DNA from: Bacillus sp. Cs-700
Lineage (GTDB): Bacteria > Bacillota > Bacilli > Bacillales > Guptibacillaceae
DNA: 64,000 nucleotides
Assembly (NCBI RefSeq): GCF_011082085.1
Contig: NZ_CP041063.1
Span: 2,704,001 to 2,768,000, forward strand
Direction of reading: 5' to 3'
The translations under genes and the position numbers were made by a program. The first letter of the stretch is position 1. Each line of letters starts with the position of its first letter. The notes under the pieces are model-generated. The model made no database searches. It saw nothing but the letters and a program-made list of their open reading frames with translations, and was not told where the DNA came from. This document shows, piece after piece, positions 11,701 through 22,283 of this stretch.

Positions 11701-13140
11701 ATGAACAAAATGGATCAAGCTCCATTATATGAAGCTCTCCTATCGTGGAAAGATCAAAATCCTCTTTCTTTTCATGTCCCTGGGCATAAGAATGGGACGA
11801 GTTTTTCAACATATAAACGTGCGGATGATTTATATAAAGACTTATTGAAAATAGATGCAACCGAACTTTCTGGACTAGATGATCTTCATCATGCAGATGG
11901 TCCAATTAAAAAAGCAGAGCAGCTTACTGCTCATCTCTATGGAAGTGTTGAAAGTCGCTTTTTGGTGGGTGGTTCTACAGCTGGGAACCTGGCGATGATT
12001 ATGGCGTTATGTTCTGAAGGAGATCGTGTTCTCGTTCAGAAGAACTGTCACAAATCCGTATTGAATGGACTGCGCTTAGCTAAAGCTAGACCCATTTTTC
12101 TCAGCCCATCTATTGATCAAGCAAGTCAGGTGCCGACAGGAGTAACACTCGATCTCATACGTCGTGCATTGAATCAATATAAGGATATCAAAGTGATTGT
12201 ACTAACCAACCCCAATTATTATGGAATGACTGTTAACCTAGAGCCGATTATCTCTTATGCTCACCAAAATGGAATTCCGGTTCTAGTTGATGAGGCGCAC
12301 GGTGCACATTTTGTAAAAGGAGAGTTTTTCCCTGAGAGTGCTTTAAAGCAAGGAGCAGATGTAGTTGTTCAATCTGCCCACAAAACCCTACCTGCTATGA
12401 CGATGGGTTCTTACTTACATGTAGGGAATGAAACGTATAGGGATGCAATCAATGACTATTTACAACTCTTTCAATCAAGCAGTCCCTCCTATCCAATTAT
12501 GGCTTCGCTCGATTTAGCAAGACACTATCTTTTTTCGCTGACAGACGATCAGCTTGGTCTTATTTTAGAAGAGGTTCATCAATTTAAGAGACTACTAAGT
12601 GAGGTTCCTGGTATAAGTGTCATAGGGGATGTAGGTCAAGCGTATCACCAGCTTGATCCTCTCAAAATTACGGTACAGTTATCTGGCATGTCAGGATATG
12701 AGTTAGCAAAGAAACTTGAGAATGAGAATGTATTTGTTGAACTTAGTGATCCTTTAAATGTTTTACTTGTGTGCCCAATTGCTTCTAATAAGGAGGTTTT
12801 TGAGCGGGGATTACAGGCATTTAAAAAAATTGCTTCTCTTAGAGATGAAGCTAATTTTAACGTGTCATTACTTAAGATAGCTGATGAAGATATTACTTTT
12901 CCTGCTTATTCCTTTGCGAAGTTGGAGACGATGATGAAAGAGAAGGTTAAGATAAATGAGGCGAAGGGATTGATTGCAGCAAAAGCTGTCATTCCCTATC
13001 CACCGGGTGTTCCTATTGTCATACCGGGTGAACGAATTGGATTAGAGAAAATGAACCATTTAAATATGATTTTACGTTCTGGTGGGCACATACAAGGATT
13101 AGATACTGACATGATTGAGATTGCAAGAGAAGAGGAGTAG
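11701..13140 (+). CDS. yaaO: Orn/Lys/Arg decarboxylase family, YaaO type
   Basis: A fold-type I PLP enzyme of 479 residues related to arginine and lysine decarboxylases. It has PGHKNG near residue 27, the cofactor-contacting VDEAHGAH (D198, H200) and the probable PLP lysine K228 in QSAHKTLPA, and the C-terminal family domain. Substrate is not known for YaaO. An in-frame stop sits right before ATG 11701, so the start is here or at ATG 11710; neither has a clear ribosome-binding site. It lies directly upstream of tmk, with the tmk ribosome-binding site inside its last codons. Confidence 0.88.
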   Translation: MNKMDQAPLYEALLSWKDQNPLSFHVPGHKNGTSFSTYKRADDLYKDLLKIDATELSGLDDLHHADGPIKKAEQLTAHLYGSVESRFLVGGSTAGNLAMIMALCSEGDRVLVQKNCHKSVLNGLRLAKARPIFLSPSIDQASQVPTGVTLDLIRRALNQYKDIKVIVLTNPNYYGMTVNLEPIISYAHQNGIPVLVDEAHGAHFVKGEFFPESALKQGADVVVQSAHKTLPAMTMGSYLHVGNETYRDAINDYLQLFQSSSPSYPIMASLDLARHYLFSLTDDQLGLILEEVHQFKRLLSEVPGISVIGDVGQAYHQLDPLKITVQLSGMSGYELAKKLENENVFVELSDPLNVLLVCPIASNKEVFERGLQAFKKIASLRDEANFNVSLLKIADEDITFPAYSFAKLETMMKEKVKINEAKGLIAAKAVIPYPPGVPIVIPGERIGLEKMNHLNMILRSGGHIQGLDTDMIEIAREEE

Positions 13141-13144
13141 GGCA

Positions 13145-13786
13145 TTGAAAGGATTATTTATAACTTTTGAAGGACCAGATGGTGCGGGTAAATCCACACA
13201 GGTTCAGAAACTAGCTGATTATTTAAATGAAGAAGGGATTCGTTTTATTCATACACGAGAGCCTGGGGGTACAGCAATAAGTGATCAGATTCGCTCGTTG
13301 ATTTTGAACCCAGAACATAAAGAGATGGTGGATGAGACAGAAGTTCTTCTTTATGCTTCATCGCGTGCACAGCACGTAAGGGAGAAGATCATTCCAGCAT
13401 TAAATGAAGGGTACCTGGTGATCTGTGATCGCTTTGTTGATGCATCAATTGCTTATCAGGCAGTTGGGCTTGGATTAGATGTGGATAGTGTGAAGGTGAT
13501 CAATGAATTTGCTACCGGTGGACTTACACCGGATCGGAGCTATATGATTGATCTGCCAGTTTCCGTTGGTAAGGAAAGAATGATTGCCAGAAATCAACTA
13601 GACCGCATTGAACAAAAAGGAACAGCTTATCATGAAAAAGTAAGAGAAGCCTTTTTGGAACTATATAAAGATAATAAAGAACGGATTCATTTAATTAATG
13701 GTGAGCAAAATGTTGATGAGATTTTTTCATCTATAATAAAGGATTTTAAAACACTTTGGGATAATTATTCTACGAATAGCAAATAA
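13145..13786 (+). CDS. tmk: Thymidylate kinase
   Basis: Phosphorylates dTMP to dTDP in dTTP synthesis. The frame is open from 13115, but the conserved N-terminus MKGLFITFEG begins at TTG 13145, 8 bases after GAGGAG, so I chose that. Motifs are the P-loop GPDGAGKST (10-18), TREPGGT, and CDRFVDASIAYQ with the DR(F/Y) motif. At 213 residues it is standard length. It starts 4 bases after yaaO and heads a run with darA and holB. Confidence 0.97.
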   Translation: MKGLFITFEGPDGAGKSTQVQKLADYLNEEGIRFIHTREPGGTAISDQIRSLILNPEHKEMVDETEVLLYASSRAQHVREKIIPALNEGYLVICDRFVDASIAYQAVGLGLDVDSVKVINEFATGGLTPDRSYMIDLPVSVGKERMIARNQLDRIEQKGTAYHEKVREAFLELYKDNKERIHLINGEQNVDEIFSSIIKDFKTLWDNYSTNSK

Positions 13787-13794
13787 AAGGGTGA

Positions 13795-14151
<357 letters not shown>

Positions 14152-14173
14152 TACGGTAGGATGAGGGATAGAA

Positions 14174-15160
14174 ATGGTAGATTGGAATGAATTAAAAGAA
14201 CGTCAGCCTACGGTTGTTAGGATGGTAACCAACAGCTTCACAAAGGATCGTCTTTCTCATGCGTACTTATTTGATGGTGGAGCAGGAACTGGTAAAAAAG
14301 ATGTCGCTGTTCATATGGCAAAAACTTATTTTTGTCAGGAACGTACGGGAATTGAGCCTTGTCAACACTGCAAAGACTGCAAGCGAATTGATTCAGGGAA
14401 TCACCCGGACCTTCACCTCATAGAGCCTGAAGGTCAATCAATTAAAATTGATCAAATAAGAAAGCTACAAAAGGAATTCTCCTATCTTGGAGTTGAGTCT
14501 CGAAAAAAAGTTTATATCTTGAATCATTCAGATCGAATGACAACGCAAGCTGCAAATAGTTTACTTAAATTCCTAGAAGAGCCGGGGCAAATGACGATGG
14601 CGATTTTATTAACTGAACAAAAGCAGCACATTCTTTCAACGATTTATTCGAGGTGTCAGGTCATTACCTTTCAGCCACTTTCAACAAATGGAGTGGAGGA
14701 AGCTCTTATAAATGATGGAGTGCCCTCATACCTTGCTAAATCGGCTGCTCAGCTAACAAATGATCAGCGTGCAGCAAAGGAGCTTGCACTTGATGAGTGG
14801 TTTGCACAGGCAAGAGCGATAGTGATACAATTGACTGAAGAGTTGAAGGAAAGACCTCATCAGGTTTTCCTAACGATCCATGACAAATGGCTAGCACATT
14901 TTAAGGATAAAACGCAGCAGGATATGGGCCTTAACCTTATGCTTTTTTGGTATAAGGATTTATTGAAAATACAACTGCAGGATAATCGGATTGTCTATGC
15001 AGATCAGAAGGATAAGCTCGAACGTTATGCCCTTCAATTCGGAAGAAAGAAGATAAGTCAGCATATGATGGCGATACTCGATGCCAAAAGACGTCTGAGT
15101 GCAAACACAAACCCACAGTTTGTGATGGAACAGCTAGTGCTCAGGTTACGGGAGGGATAA
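14174..15160 (+). CDS. holB: DNA polymerase III subunit delta'
   Basis: HolB is the stator of the clamp loader and works with the product of dnaX upstream. The 328-residue protein has the P-loop-like GGAGTGKKD (35-43), a zinc knuckle (C54, C63, C66, C69) and the RFC/SRC segment IYSRCQVITF. It is tightly packed with ricT 4 bases downstream. Confidence 0.97.
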   Translation: MVDWNELKERQPTVVRMVTNSFTKDRLSHAYLFDGGAGTGKKDVAVHMAKTYFCQERTGIEPCQHCKDCKRIDSGNHPDLHLIEPEGQSIKIDQIRKLQKEFSYLGVESRKKVYILNHSDRMTTQAANSLLKFLEEPGQMTMAILLTEQKQHILSTIYSRCQVITFQPLSTNGVEEALINDGVPSYLAKSAAQLTNDQRAAKELALDEWFAQARAIVIQLTEELKERPHQVFLTIHDKWLAHFKDKTQQDMGLNLMLFWYKDLLKIQLQDNRIVYADQKDKLERYALQFGRKKISQHMMAILDAKRRLSANTNPQFVMEQLVLRLREG

Positions 15161-15164
15161 GTTT

Positions 15165-15992
15165 GTGTATGAAGTAGTTGGCGTTCGCTTTAAAAAAGCG
15201 GGGAAGATCTATTACTTTGATCCGAGTAGCCTCCAGGTGTCCGACAAAGAATTTGTTATCGTGGAGACTGCCAGAGGGGTTGAATTTGGGAAAGTTGTAT
15301 TAGCTAACAAGCAAGTTGATGAAGAAGATATCGTTCTTCCTCTTAAGAAAGTCATTCGCATAGCCGATGAGAAAGATCGTCTTGCGGTCGAAGATAATAA
15401 ACATGCAGCTGAAGAAGCATTTGATGTATGCGTTTCTAAAATTGAAGAGTACAAGCTTGATATGAAGCTTGTTGATGTGGAATATACATTTGATCGAAAT
15501 AAAATTATTTTTTATTTCACAGCAGATGGAAGAGTTGATTTTCGCGAACTTGTGAAAGGGCTCGCATCCATTTTTCGAACAAGAATTGAACTTCGTCAGA
15601 TCGGGGTACGCGATGAAGCGAAGATGCTTGGTGGTATTGGACCCTGTGGCAGAATGCTTTGTTGTTCAACGTGGCTTGGCGATTTTGAACCTGTTTCAAT
15701 AAAGATGGCAAAAGATCAAAATTTATCCTTAAATCCTGCTAAAATATCAGGACTTTGCGGCAGATTAATGTGTTGCTTGAAGTATGAGAACGATGCTTAT
15801 GAGTCTGGTAAAAAAGAGCTTCCAGACGTTGGGAAGACGATTCATACCGGACAGGGCAAAGGAAAAGTTGTTGGGTTGAATATATTGGAACGTCTTGTTC
15901 AGGTCGAATTGTTCGAACTTAACCGCGTGACAGAATATACGCTTGATGAATTAATACAAGACGGTGCAGTATCTACGCAAGCCACAGATTGA
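15165..15992 (+). CDS. ricT: RicT (YaaT), PSP1-domain protein
   Basis: RicT forms the Y-complex with RicA and RicF, which carries Fe-S clusters and helps RNase Y in mRNA maturation; it also affects sporulation and competence. The 275-residue protein has the PSP1 domain and clustered cysteines in GGIGPCGRMLCCSTWLGD and GLCGRLMCCLKYE, likely cluster ligands. The GTG start follows GGAGGG by 8 bases. Confidence 0.96.
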   Translation: MYEVVGVRFKKAGKIYYFDPSSLQVSDKEFVIVETARGVEFGKVVLANKQVDEEDIVLPLKKVIRIADEKDRLAVEDNKHAAEEAFDVCVSKIEEYKLDMKLVDVEYTFDRNKIIFYFTADGRVDFRELVKGLASIFRTRIELRQIGVRDEAKMLGGIGPCGRMLCCSTWLGDFEPVSIKMAKDQNLSLNPAKISGLCGRLMCCLKYENDAYESGKKELPDVGKTIHTGQGKGKVVGLNILERLVQVELFELNRVTEYTLDELIQDGAVSTQATD

Positions 15993-16008
15993 TTGAGGTG
16001 GAACGGAA

Positions 16009-16353
16009 GTGGAGAAAAAAGAAGTTTTTTCACGTGTAAGCTCAATGGAAGAACAGATTGGTGACTTATACAAACAATTAGGCGAACTTAAAGAACATCT
16101 TGCAGGACTGCTGGAAGAAAATCACCATCTCGAAATTGAGAATCACCACTTGCGAGAGCGGTTAGAACAAACTTCAGAGCCGAAGAGTCATTCATCTGGC
16201 AAGAAGAAGCGTGGTAAACCAGAAGTCGGAGAAGGCTATGATAATCTTGCCAGGTTGTACCAGGAAGGTTTTCATATATGTAATCTCCACTATGGTAGTA
16301 TTCGGACAGAAGGAGATTGCCTTTTCTGCCTGTCATTCTTAAATAAAAAGTAG
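16009..16353 (+). CDS. yabA: YabA, replication initiation control protein
   Basis: YabA bridges DnaA and the DnaN clamp and limits replication initiation. The N-terminal half is a heptad-repeat coiled coil giving the tetramer. The C-terminus carries the zinc site C91, H94, C104, C107 in CNLHYG and CLFC. The start is GTG with GAGGTGGA upstream. Length 114, as usual. It is followed by a terminator, so the tmk-yabA unit ends here. Confidence 0.97.
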   Translation: MEKKEVFSRVSSMEEQIGDLYKQLGELKEHLAGLLEENHHLEIENHHLRERLEQTSEPKSHSSGKKKRGKPEVGEGYDNLARLYQEGFHICNLHYGSIRTEGDCLFCLSFLNKK

Positions 16354-16359
16354 TGATCT

Positions 16360-16391
16360 GGTCTTTCCGTATCTGGAAAGACCTTTTTTAC
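16360..16391 (+). terminator. Terminator of yabA
   Basis: GGTCTTTCC and GGAAAGACC form a perfect 9-bp stem, followed by TTTTTT. Confidence 0.9.
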
Positions 16392-16435
16392 ACTTTCGAG
16401 TGACAAACATTTCATATAGATAGGAGAACAGCATC

Positions 16436-17173
16436 ATGCAATTAAACGGTGATGAACGAATTGATTACATCGTTGAAAACGAACTAAGCATTATTCAAAG
16501 TCCAACAGTTTTTTCTTTTTCCTTAGATGCAATCTTACTAGCTAGGTTTGCTTGGGTTCCAATCAAGCGTGGAAAGATAATCGATCTTTGTACAGGAAAC
16601 GGTATTATCCCGCTGTTATTATCGCGGAAAAGTGAAGTTACGATTGAAGGGGTGGAAATTCAAGAACGCCTCTTTAATATGGGGCAGAGGAGTATTGAAT
16701 TAAATAAACTAAACGCTCAATTAACCCTCCATCATGCGGATATTCGTGAATTATCTTCAACCATTAAACGGGAATCATATGATGCTGTTACGTGTAATCC
16801 ACCATATTTTAAAAGTACGCGAAACGAGCAGCATAATTTAAACGAGCATCTTACTATTGCTCGACATGAAGTGATGTGTACTCTTGAAGATGTCATTCAA
16901 TCCTGTAGCCAATTAGTTAAGCAGGGCGGTAAGGTATCCCTTGTGCATCGTCCTGAAAGATTACTGGACATTATGACATTAATGCGAAAGTATCGAATCG
17001 AACCAAAAAGGATGCAGCTCGTCTATCCGAAAGCTGGTAAAGAAGCAAATACATTGTTAATTGAAGGAATTAAAGATGGAAAACCTGATTTAAAAGTACT
17101 GCCGCCTTTCATTGTGTATCGAGACGACAATCACTACACTGATGAAATGAGACATGTTTATGCAGAGCTCTAA
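16436..17173 (+). CDS. yabB: YabB, N6-adenine tRNA methyltransferase family (TrmN6-like)
   Basis: A class I SAM-dependent methyltransferase of 245 residues. The SAM site is [15 protein letters not shown] and the N6-adenine motif is NPPYF near residue 122. E. coli TrmN6 methylates A37 of tRNA-Val; the same role here is inferred from homology. GATAGGAG precedes the ATG. It overlaps yazA by 20 bases. Confidence 0.92.
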   Translation: MQLNGDERIDYIVENELSIIQSPTVFSFSLDAILLARFAWVPIKRGKIIDLCTGNGIIPLLLSRKSEVTIEGVEIQERLFNMGQRSIELNKLNAQLTLHHADIRELSSTIKRESYDAVTCNPPYFKSTRNEQHNLNEHLTIARHEVMCTLEDVIQSCSQLVKQGGKVSLVHRPERLLDIMTLMRKYRIEPKRMQLVYPKAGKEANTLLIEGIKDGKPDLKVLPPFIVYRDDNHYTDEMRHVYAEL

Positions 17174-17462
17174 TCACTATGTGTATATAGTGCAGTGTGG
17201 AGACGGAAGCTATTATACTGGCTATACAACCGATTTATCACATCGGTTGGCTCAGCATGAATGTGGAAAAGGTGCGAAATATACAAGGGGAAGAGGTCCG
17301 TTAACCCTCGTCTACCAAGCAGAGTTCAAGACAAAGCGTGAAGCGATGCAAGTAGAGTATCAGATCAAACAACGATCGCGCGCTCAAAAAGAAAAGATTA
17401 TTAAAGAAGAGAGGCAAAATCATGTGGAGTCAACAGAGCTACAAAGAGACCGAGACAGGTAA
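17154..17462 (+). CDS. yazA: GIY-YIG domain protein YazA
   Basis: A short UPF0213-type protein with a single GIY-YIG nuclease-like domain; the signature appears as [17 protein letters not shown], with [11 protein letters not shown] and the catalytic-type E in [11 protein letters not shown]. Function is unknown. The start at 17154 or 17160 is uncertain, since no strong ribosome-binding site is seen and both lie inside yabB. The 3' end runs 41 bases into rsmI. Confidence 0.88.
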   Translation: MFMQSSNHYVYIVQCGDGSYYTGYTTDLSHRLAQHECGKGAKYTRGRGPLTLVYQAEFKTKREAMQVEYQIKQRSRAQKEKIIKEERQNHVESTELQRDRDR

Positions 17463-18288
17463 GCTTTATCTCGTCCCCACCCCAATAGGCAATTTAAACG
17501 ATATGACCTTTCGTGCGATTCAGACCCTAAAAGACGCTGATCTTATTGCAGCAGAAGATACGAGACAATCCAAAAAATTGACGAATCACTTCGAAATTGA
17601 AACAAAGTTAATTAGTTATCATGAGCATAACAAAGAGTCGAGTGGCCATAAATTATTGGAACGTTTAAGAGAAGGACAAACCATCGCCCTGATTAGTGAT
17701 GCTGGAATGCCTGCTATTTCAGATCCTGGTTATGAAATTGTATCTTCTTGCGTTGCTGAAAATATTCCTGTTATTCCTTTGCCAGGAGCAAATGCAGCGA
17801 TTACTGCACTTATAGCATCAGGGTTACCGACCCAACATTTCTATTATTACGGTTTTCTCTCGCGCCAAAAAAAGGAGCGAAAAAAGGAACTTTCTCATCT
17901 AAAAGGAATTCCTTCGCCAATTTTGTTCTACGAAGCCCCCCATCGGTTAAAGGAAATGATGAAAGCAATCATTGAAGTACTTGGCAATAGAGAAGTTGTT
18001 GTAGCAAGAGAATTAACGAAGCGGTATGAAGAATTTGTCCGTGGAACTGCAGAAGATGTATTGGAATGGTGTGAACAGTCAGAGATTCGTGGTGAATTCT
18101 GCGTCATTGTTGAAGGTGGTAATGAAGAAGAGTCAAATGAAGAACATTGGTGGGCAAGCCTTTCTGTCCAAGAACATGTTGAGCATTATATTAATGAGGG
18201 AATGAAAAGTAAAGATGCGATCAAACAAGTATCTGTTGAAAGAGAACTTCCGAAACGGGAGGTCTATCAGATCTATCATGTCGAATAA
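17422..18288 (+). CDS. rsmI: 16S rRNA (cytidine1402-2'-O)-methyltransferase
   Basis: RsmI methylates the ribose of C1402 in the decoding centre of 16S rRNA. It belongs to the tetrapyrrole-methylase fold: LYLVPTPIGNLNDMT, AAEDTRQSKKL and ALISDAGMPAISDPG are the family motifs. It is 288 residues, with AGAGAGG before the ATG. Overlap with yazA suggests translational coupling. It is convergent with abrB. Confidence 0.96.
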   Translation: MWSQQSYKETETGKLYLVPTPIGNLNDMTFRAIQTLKDADLIAAEDTRQSKKLTNHFEIETKLISYHEHNKESSGHKLLERLREGQTIALISDAGMPAISDPGYEIVSSCVAENIPVIPLPGANAAITALIASGLPTQHFYYYGFLSRQKKERKKELSHLKGIPSPILFYEAPHRLKEMMKAIIEVLGNREVVVARELTKRYEEFVRGTAEDVLEWCEQSEIRGEFCVIVEGGNEEESNEEHWWASLSVQEHVEHYINEGMKSKDAIKQVSVERELPKREVYQIYHVE

Positions 18289-18296
18289 TCATGTCG

Positions 18297-18329
18297 AAAA
18301 AAAGCTCCTGCCTTGGGCAGGAGCTTTTG
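18297..18329. terminator. Bidirectional terminator, rsmI / abrB
   Basis: AAAAGCTCCTGCC and GGCAGGAGCTTTT form a perfect 13-bp stem with A and T runs on either side, serving both convergent genes. Confidence 0.9.
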
Positions 18330-18339
18330 TAAATTACTA

Positions 18340-18618
18340 TTATTTTGCAAGAGCTTTTTGAATTTCTTCTAATACTTGCTCTGCGCCTTCTTTGCTAAGA
18401 ATAAGCTTGCCATTACCGATTGCAAGGTTGTCATCGGATACTTCGCCAGTTACCTGACAAGTCATGTTAGGCTTATATTTCTTTAGGATGATGCGCTCGT
18501 CGTCAACATAGATTTCAAGAGCATCCTTTTCTGCGATACCAAGTGTACGGCGTAATTCGATCGGAATAACAACACGGCCAAGCTCGTCAACTTTACGTAC
18601 AATACCAGTAGATTTCAT
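18340..18618 (-). CDS. abrB: Transition-state regulator AbrB
   Basis: AbrB is a DNA-binding global repressor of post-exponential genes, itself repressed by Spo0A-P. The 92-residue protein has the swapped-hairpin DNA-binding domain (GIVRKVDELGRVVIPIELR) and conserved C54. The next related gene in the window is spoVT, which shares the same N-terminal domain. A promoter and a Spo0A box lie upstream of the gene, giving a layout like that of B. subtilis. Confidence 0.97.
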   Translation of the reverse strand: MKSTGIVRKVDELGRVVIPIELRRTLGIAEKDALEIYVDDERIILKKYKPNMTCQVTGEVSDDNLAIGNGKLILSKEGAEQVLEEIQKALAK

Positions 18619-18663
18619 GTTTTATACTCCCCTATTCCCAATTTTTTATTAATTACGTCAAGA

Positions 18664-18670
18664 TTCGACA
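18664..18670 (-). promoter_or_regulatory. Spo0A box in abrB leader
   Basis: TTCGACA is the exact reverse of the 0A box TGTCGAA. It lies between the abrB -10 and start codon, the place from which Spo0A-P represses abrB in B. subtilis. Confidence 0.7.
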
Positions 18671-18692
18671 AATTTCTCTATTTATGTTCTAT

Positions 18693-18721
18693 ATAATACC
18701 AGTGTTTCCCATTAGCGTCAA
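18693..18721 (-). promoter_or_regulatory. Sigma-A promoter of abrB
   Basis: Read on the minus strand: TTGACG, a 17-base spacer and TATTAT, about 75 bases before the abrB start. Confidence 0.75.
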
Positions 18722-18818
18722 TCCTTTTGAATGGGTAAATATTTCCTAGAAAAGGTTCGTTAAGGGATTGATAGTACTATGAAATTGTCAAAACTTGACT
18801 TGCCTATAATAATAATAA

Positions 18819-18848
18819 TTCGACAATTTTCTTGTAAATCCTTCGACA
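18819..18848. promoter_or_regulatory. Two further Spo0A boxes
   Basis: TTCGACA occurs at 18819-18825 and again at 18842-18848, both exact. They lie about 100-130 bases upstream of the abrB -35 and just before the metS leader promoter, so they could act on either side. Confidence 0.45.
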
Positions 18849-18894
18849 TGAATTGTAAATTTGTGTAGGTAAAAAGGATTTAAGCTCCGCTTCC

Positions 18895-18923
18895 TTGCAA
18901 TTATTCCTTAAATTAGTTATATT
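18895..18923 (+). promoter_or_regulatory. Promoter of the metS leader
   Basis: TTGCAA (18895-18900), a 17-base spacer and TATATT (18918-18923) would start RNA near 18930, giving a leader of about 208 bases. Confidence 0.55.
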
Positions 18924-18985
18924 TTGATGAAGAAGTGACGTACATAGCGGAACGCAAATGCGGGCTGTAGTTAAAAGATGCTAAC

Positions 18986-19016
18986 GTTCTCGTCCAAGGT
19001 GGGACGGGAGCTTTTT
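18986..19016 (+). terminator. Intrinsic terminator within the metS leader (attenuator candidate)
   Basis: GTTCTCGTCC pairs with GGACGGGAGC over all 10 positions (G-U included) around loop AAGGTG, followed by TTTTT. It lies between the leader promoter and metS, so either a readthrough control exists or it ends a short RNA. Confidence 0.7.
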
Positions 19017-19025
19017 ATCTAGTAG

Positions 19026-19068
19026 CCCCCACCTCAAAACGTGAGTTCATTTGGACGTTAAGGTGGGG
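19026..19068 (+). promoter_or_regulatory. Hairpin able to compete with upstream terminator
   Basis: CCCCACCT (19027-19034) pairs with AGGTGGGG (19061-19068), and AACGT with ACGTT inside. The same CCCACCT can pair with AGGTGGG at 18997-19003, inside the terminator loop and stem. The two pairings exclude each other. No T-run follows this second hairpin. Confidence 0.5.
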
Positions 19069-19092
19069 AATTCATTGTTTCTAAAAGAATGA

Positions 19093-21078
<1,986 letters not shown>

Positions 21079-21083
21079 TCACT

Positions 21084-21117
21084 CAAGACTCGGTCTTAAT
21101 CAGACCGGGTCTTTTTT
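21084..21117 (+). terminator. Terminator of metS
   Basis: AAGACTCGGTCT pairs with AGACCGGGTCTT (one G-U), followed by a T-run. Confidence 0.9.
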
Positions 21118-21357
21118 ACTTTTCATTTCACAATTTATCCCTGTAAATAAATAGAGGATTTATGAGTGGATTCCCTTCGCTTGCACATTATAAAAGCAAA
21201 GCGAACCATGATAGAAGACCTTAATATACAGAATATTCTAACTTATTTTCTGTTCGTTGTAAACAAATTGTAATTAAAATGAAACTGTTTAGACTTAGAA
21301 AAAAACTAGGACATTTGGTACACTAGCATCGTACTAGAGCGGAGAAGGAGTTTTGAC

Positions 21358-22128
21358 ATGCTATTCGACACACATACACATTTGAATGTTGAACAATTTT
21401 CCGAAGATCAACAAGAAGTGATTGAGCGAGCTCAATCAGCAGGAGTCAGTAAGATGGTTGTGGTTGGTTTTGATCGTGAAACCATTACACAGGCCATGGC
21501 GCTTGTAGAAAAGTATGATTTTCTTTACGCAGCAGTAGGTTGGCACCCTGTTGATGCAATTGACATGAAAGAGGAAGACCTCGAGTGGATTGAAGAACTT
21601 GCTGGTCATCCAAAAGTTGTTGCAATCGGCGAGATGGGCCTTGATTACCATTGGGACAAGTCACCTCATGACATACAAAAAGACGTTTTTCGTAAGCAAA
21701 TTACGCTTGCGAAAAGAGTGAATTTACCAATCATCATACATAATCGCGAAGCGACGAGAGATGTCATTGATGTATTGAAGGAAGAAAATGCAGCAGAAGT
21801 AGGCGGCATTATGCATTGTTTCGCTGGAACTGTAGAAGAGGCAAATGAGTGTCTTGATATGAATTTCTACATTTCTCTTGGTGGTCCAGTGACATTTAAA
21901 AACGCTAAACTACCTAAGGAAGTTGCGAAAGAAATACCAGTTGATCGTTTGCTTATTGAAACAGATTGTCCATTTTTGGCACCGCACCCAAACCGAGGTA
22001 AACGAAATGAGCCTGCTTACGTAAAGCTTGTAGCAGAGCAAATTGCGGAGTTAAAGGGAATGGACTACCAAGAATTAGCAAGAAGAACATCTGAAAATGC
22101 GATGAACCTATTTGGAATCAATCGCTAA
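21358..22128 (+). CDS. yabD: TatD-family metal-dependent DNase
   Basis: A 256-residue TIM-barrel hydrolase of the TatD family, whose members have 3'-5' exonuclease activity in DNA quality control. Metal ligands are visible: H6 and H8 in DTHTHLN, E92 in GEMGLDYH, the histidines in IIHNREA and IMHCFAG, and the aspartate in ETDCPF. AGAAGGAG precedes the ATG. The substrate in this organism is not known. Confidence 0.95.
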   Translation: MLFDTHTHLNVEQFSEDQQEVIERAQSAGVSKMVVVGFDRETITQAMALVEKYDFLYAAVGWHPVDAIDMKEEDLEWIEELAGHPKVVAIGEMGLDYHWDKSPHDIQKDVFRKQITLAKRVNLPIIIHNREATRDVIDVLKEENAAEVGGIMHCFAGTVEEANECLDMNFYISLGGPVTFKNAKLPKEVAKEIPVDRLLIETDCPFLAPHPNRGKRNEPAYVKLVAEQIAELKGMDYQELARRTSENAMNLFGINR

Positions 22129-22283
22129 TCAAAACCGTTGTCGTTAAAAAAAGAGATCATCTTATGCTTTTTTCAGAAACTTCCCCATCTATAGTGAAAA
22201 TAAAACCTTTTCTATTAATCTTGTAATAAGGGGATAAGTCAGAAGCTTTTCTTTATGAAACACAGTCGGTTCAAGGGGGATCT

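Noticed and set aside
18946..18966. Canonical T-box riboswitch before metS
   Set aside because: The TGGN bulge and the full AGGGTGGNACCGCG core are not present and there is no room for Stem I and the specifier. Kept only as a possible remnant in the findings.
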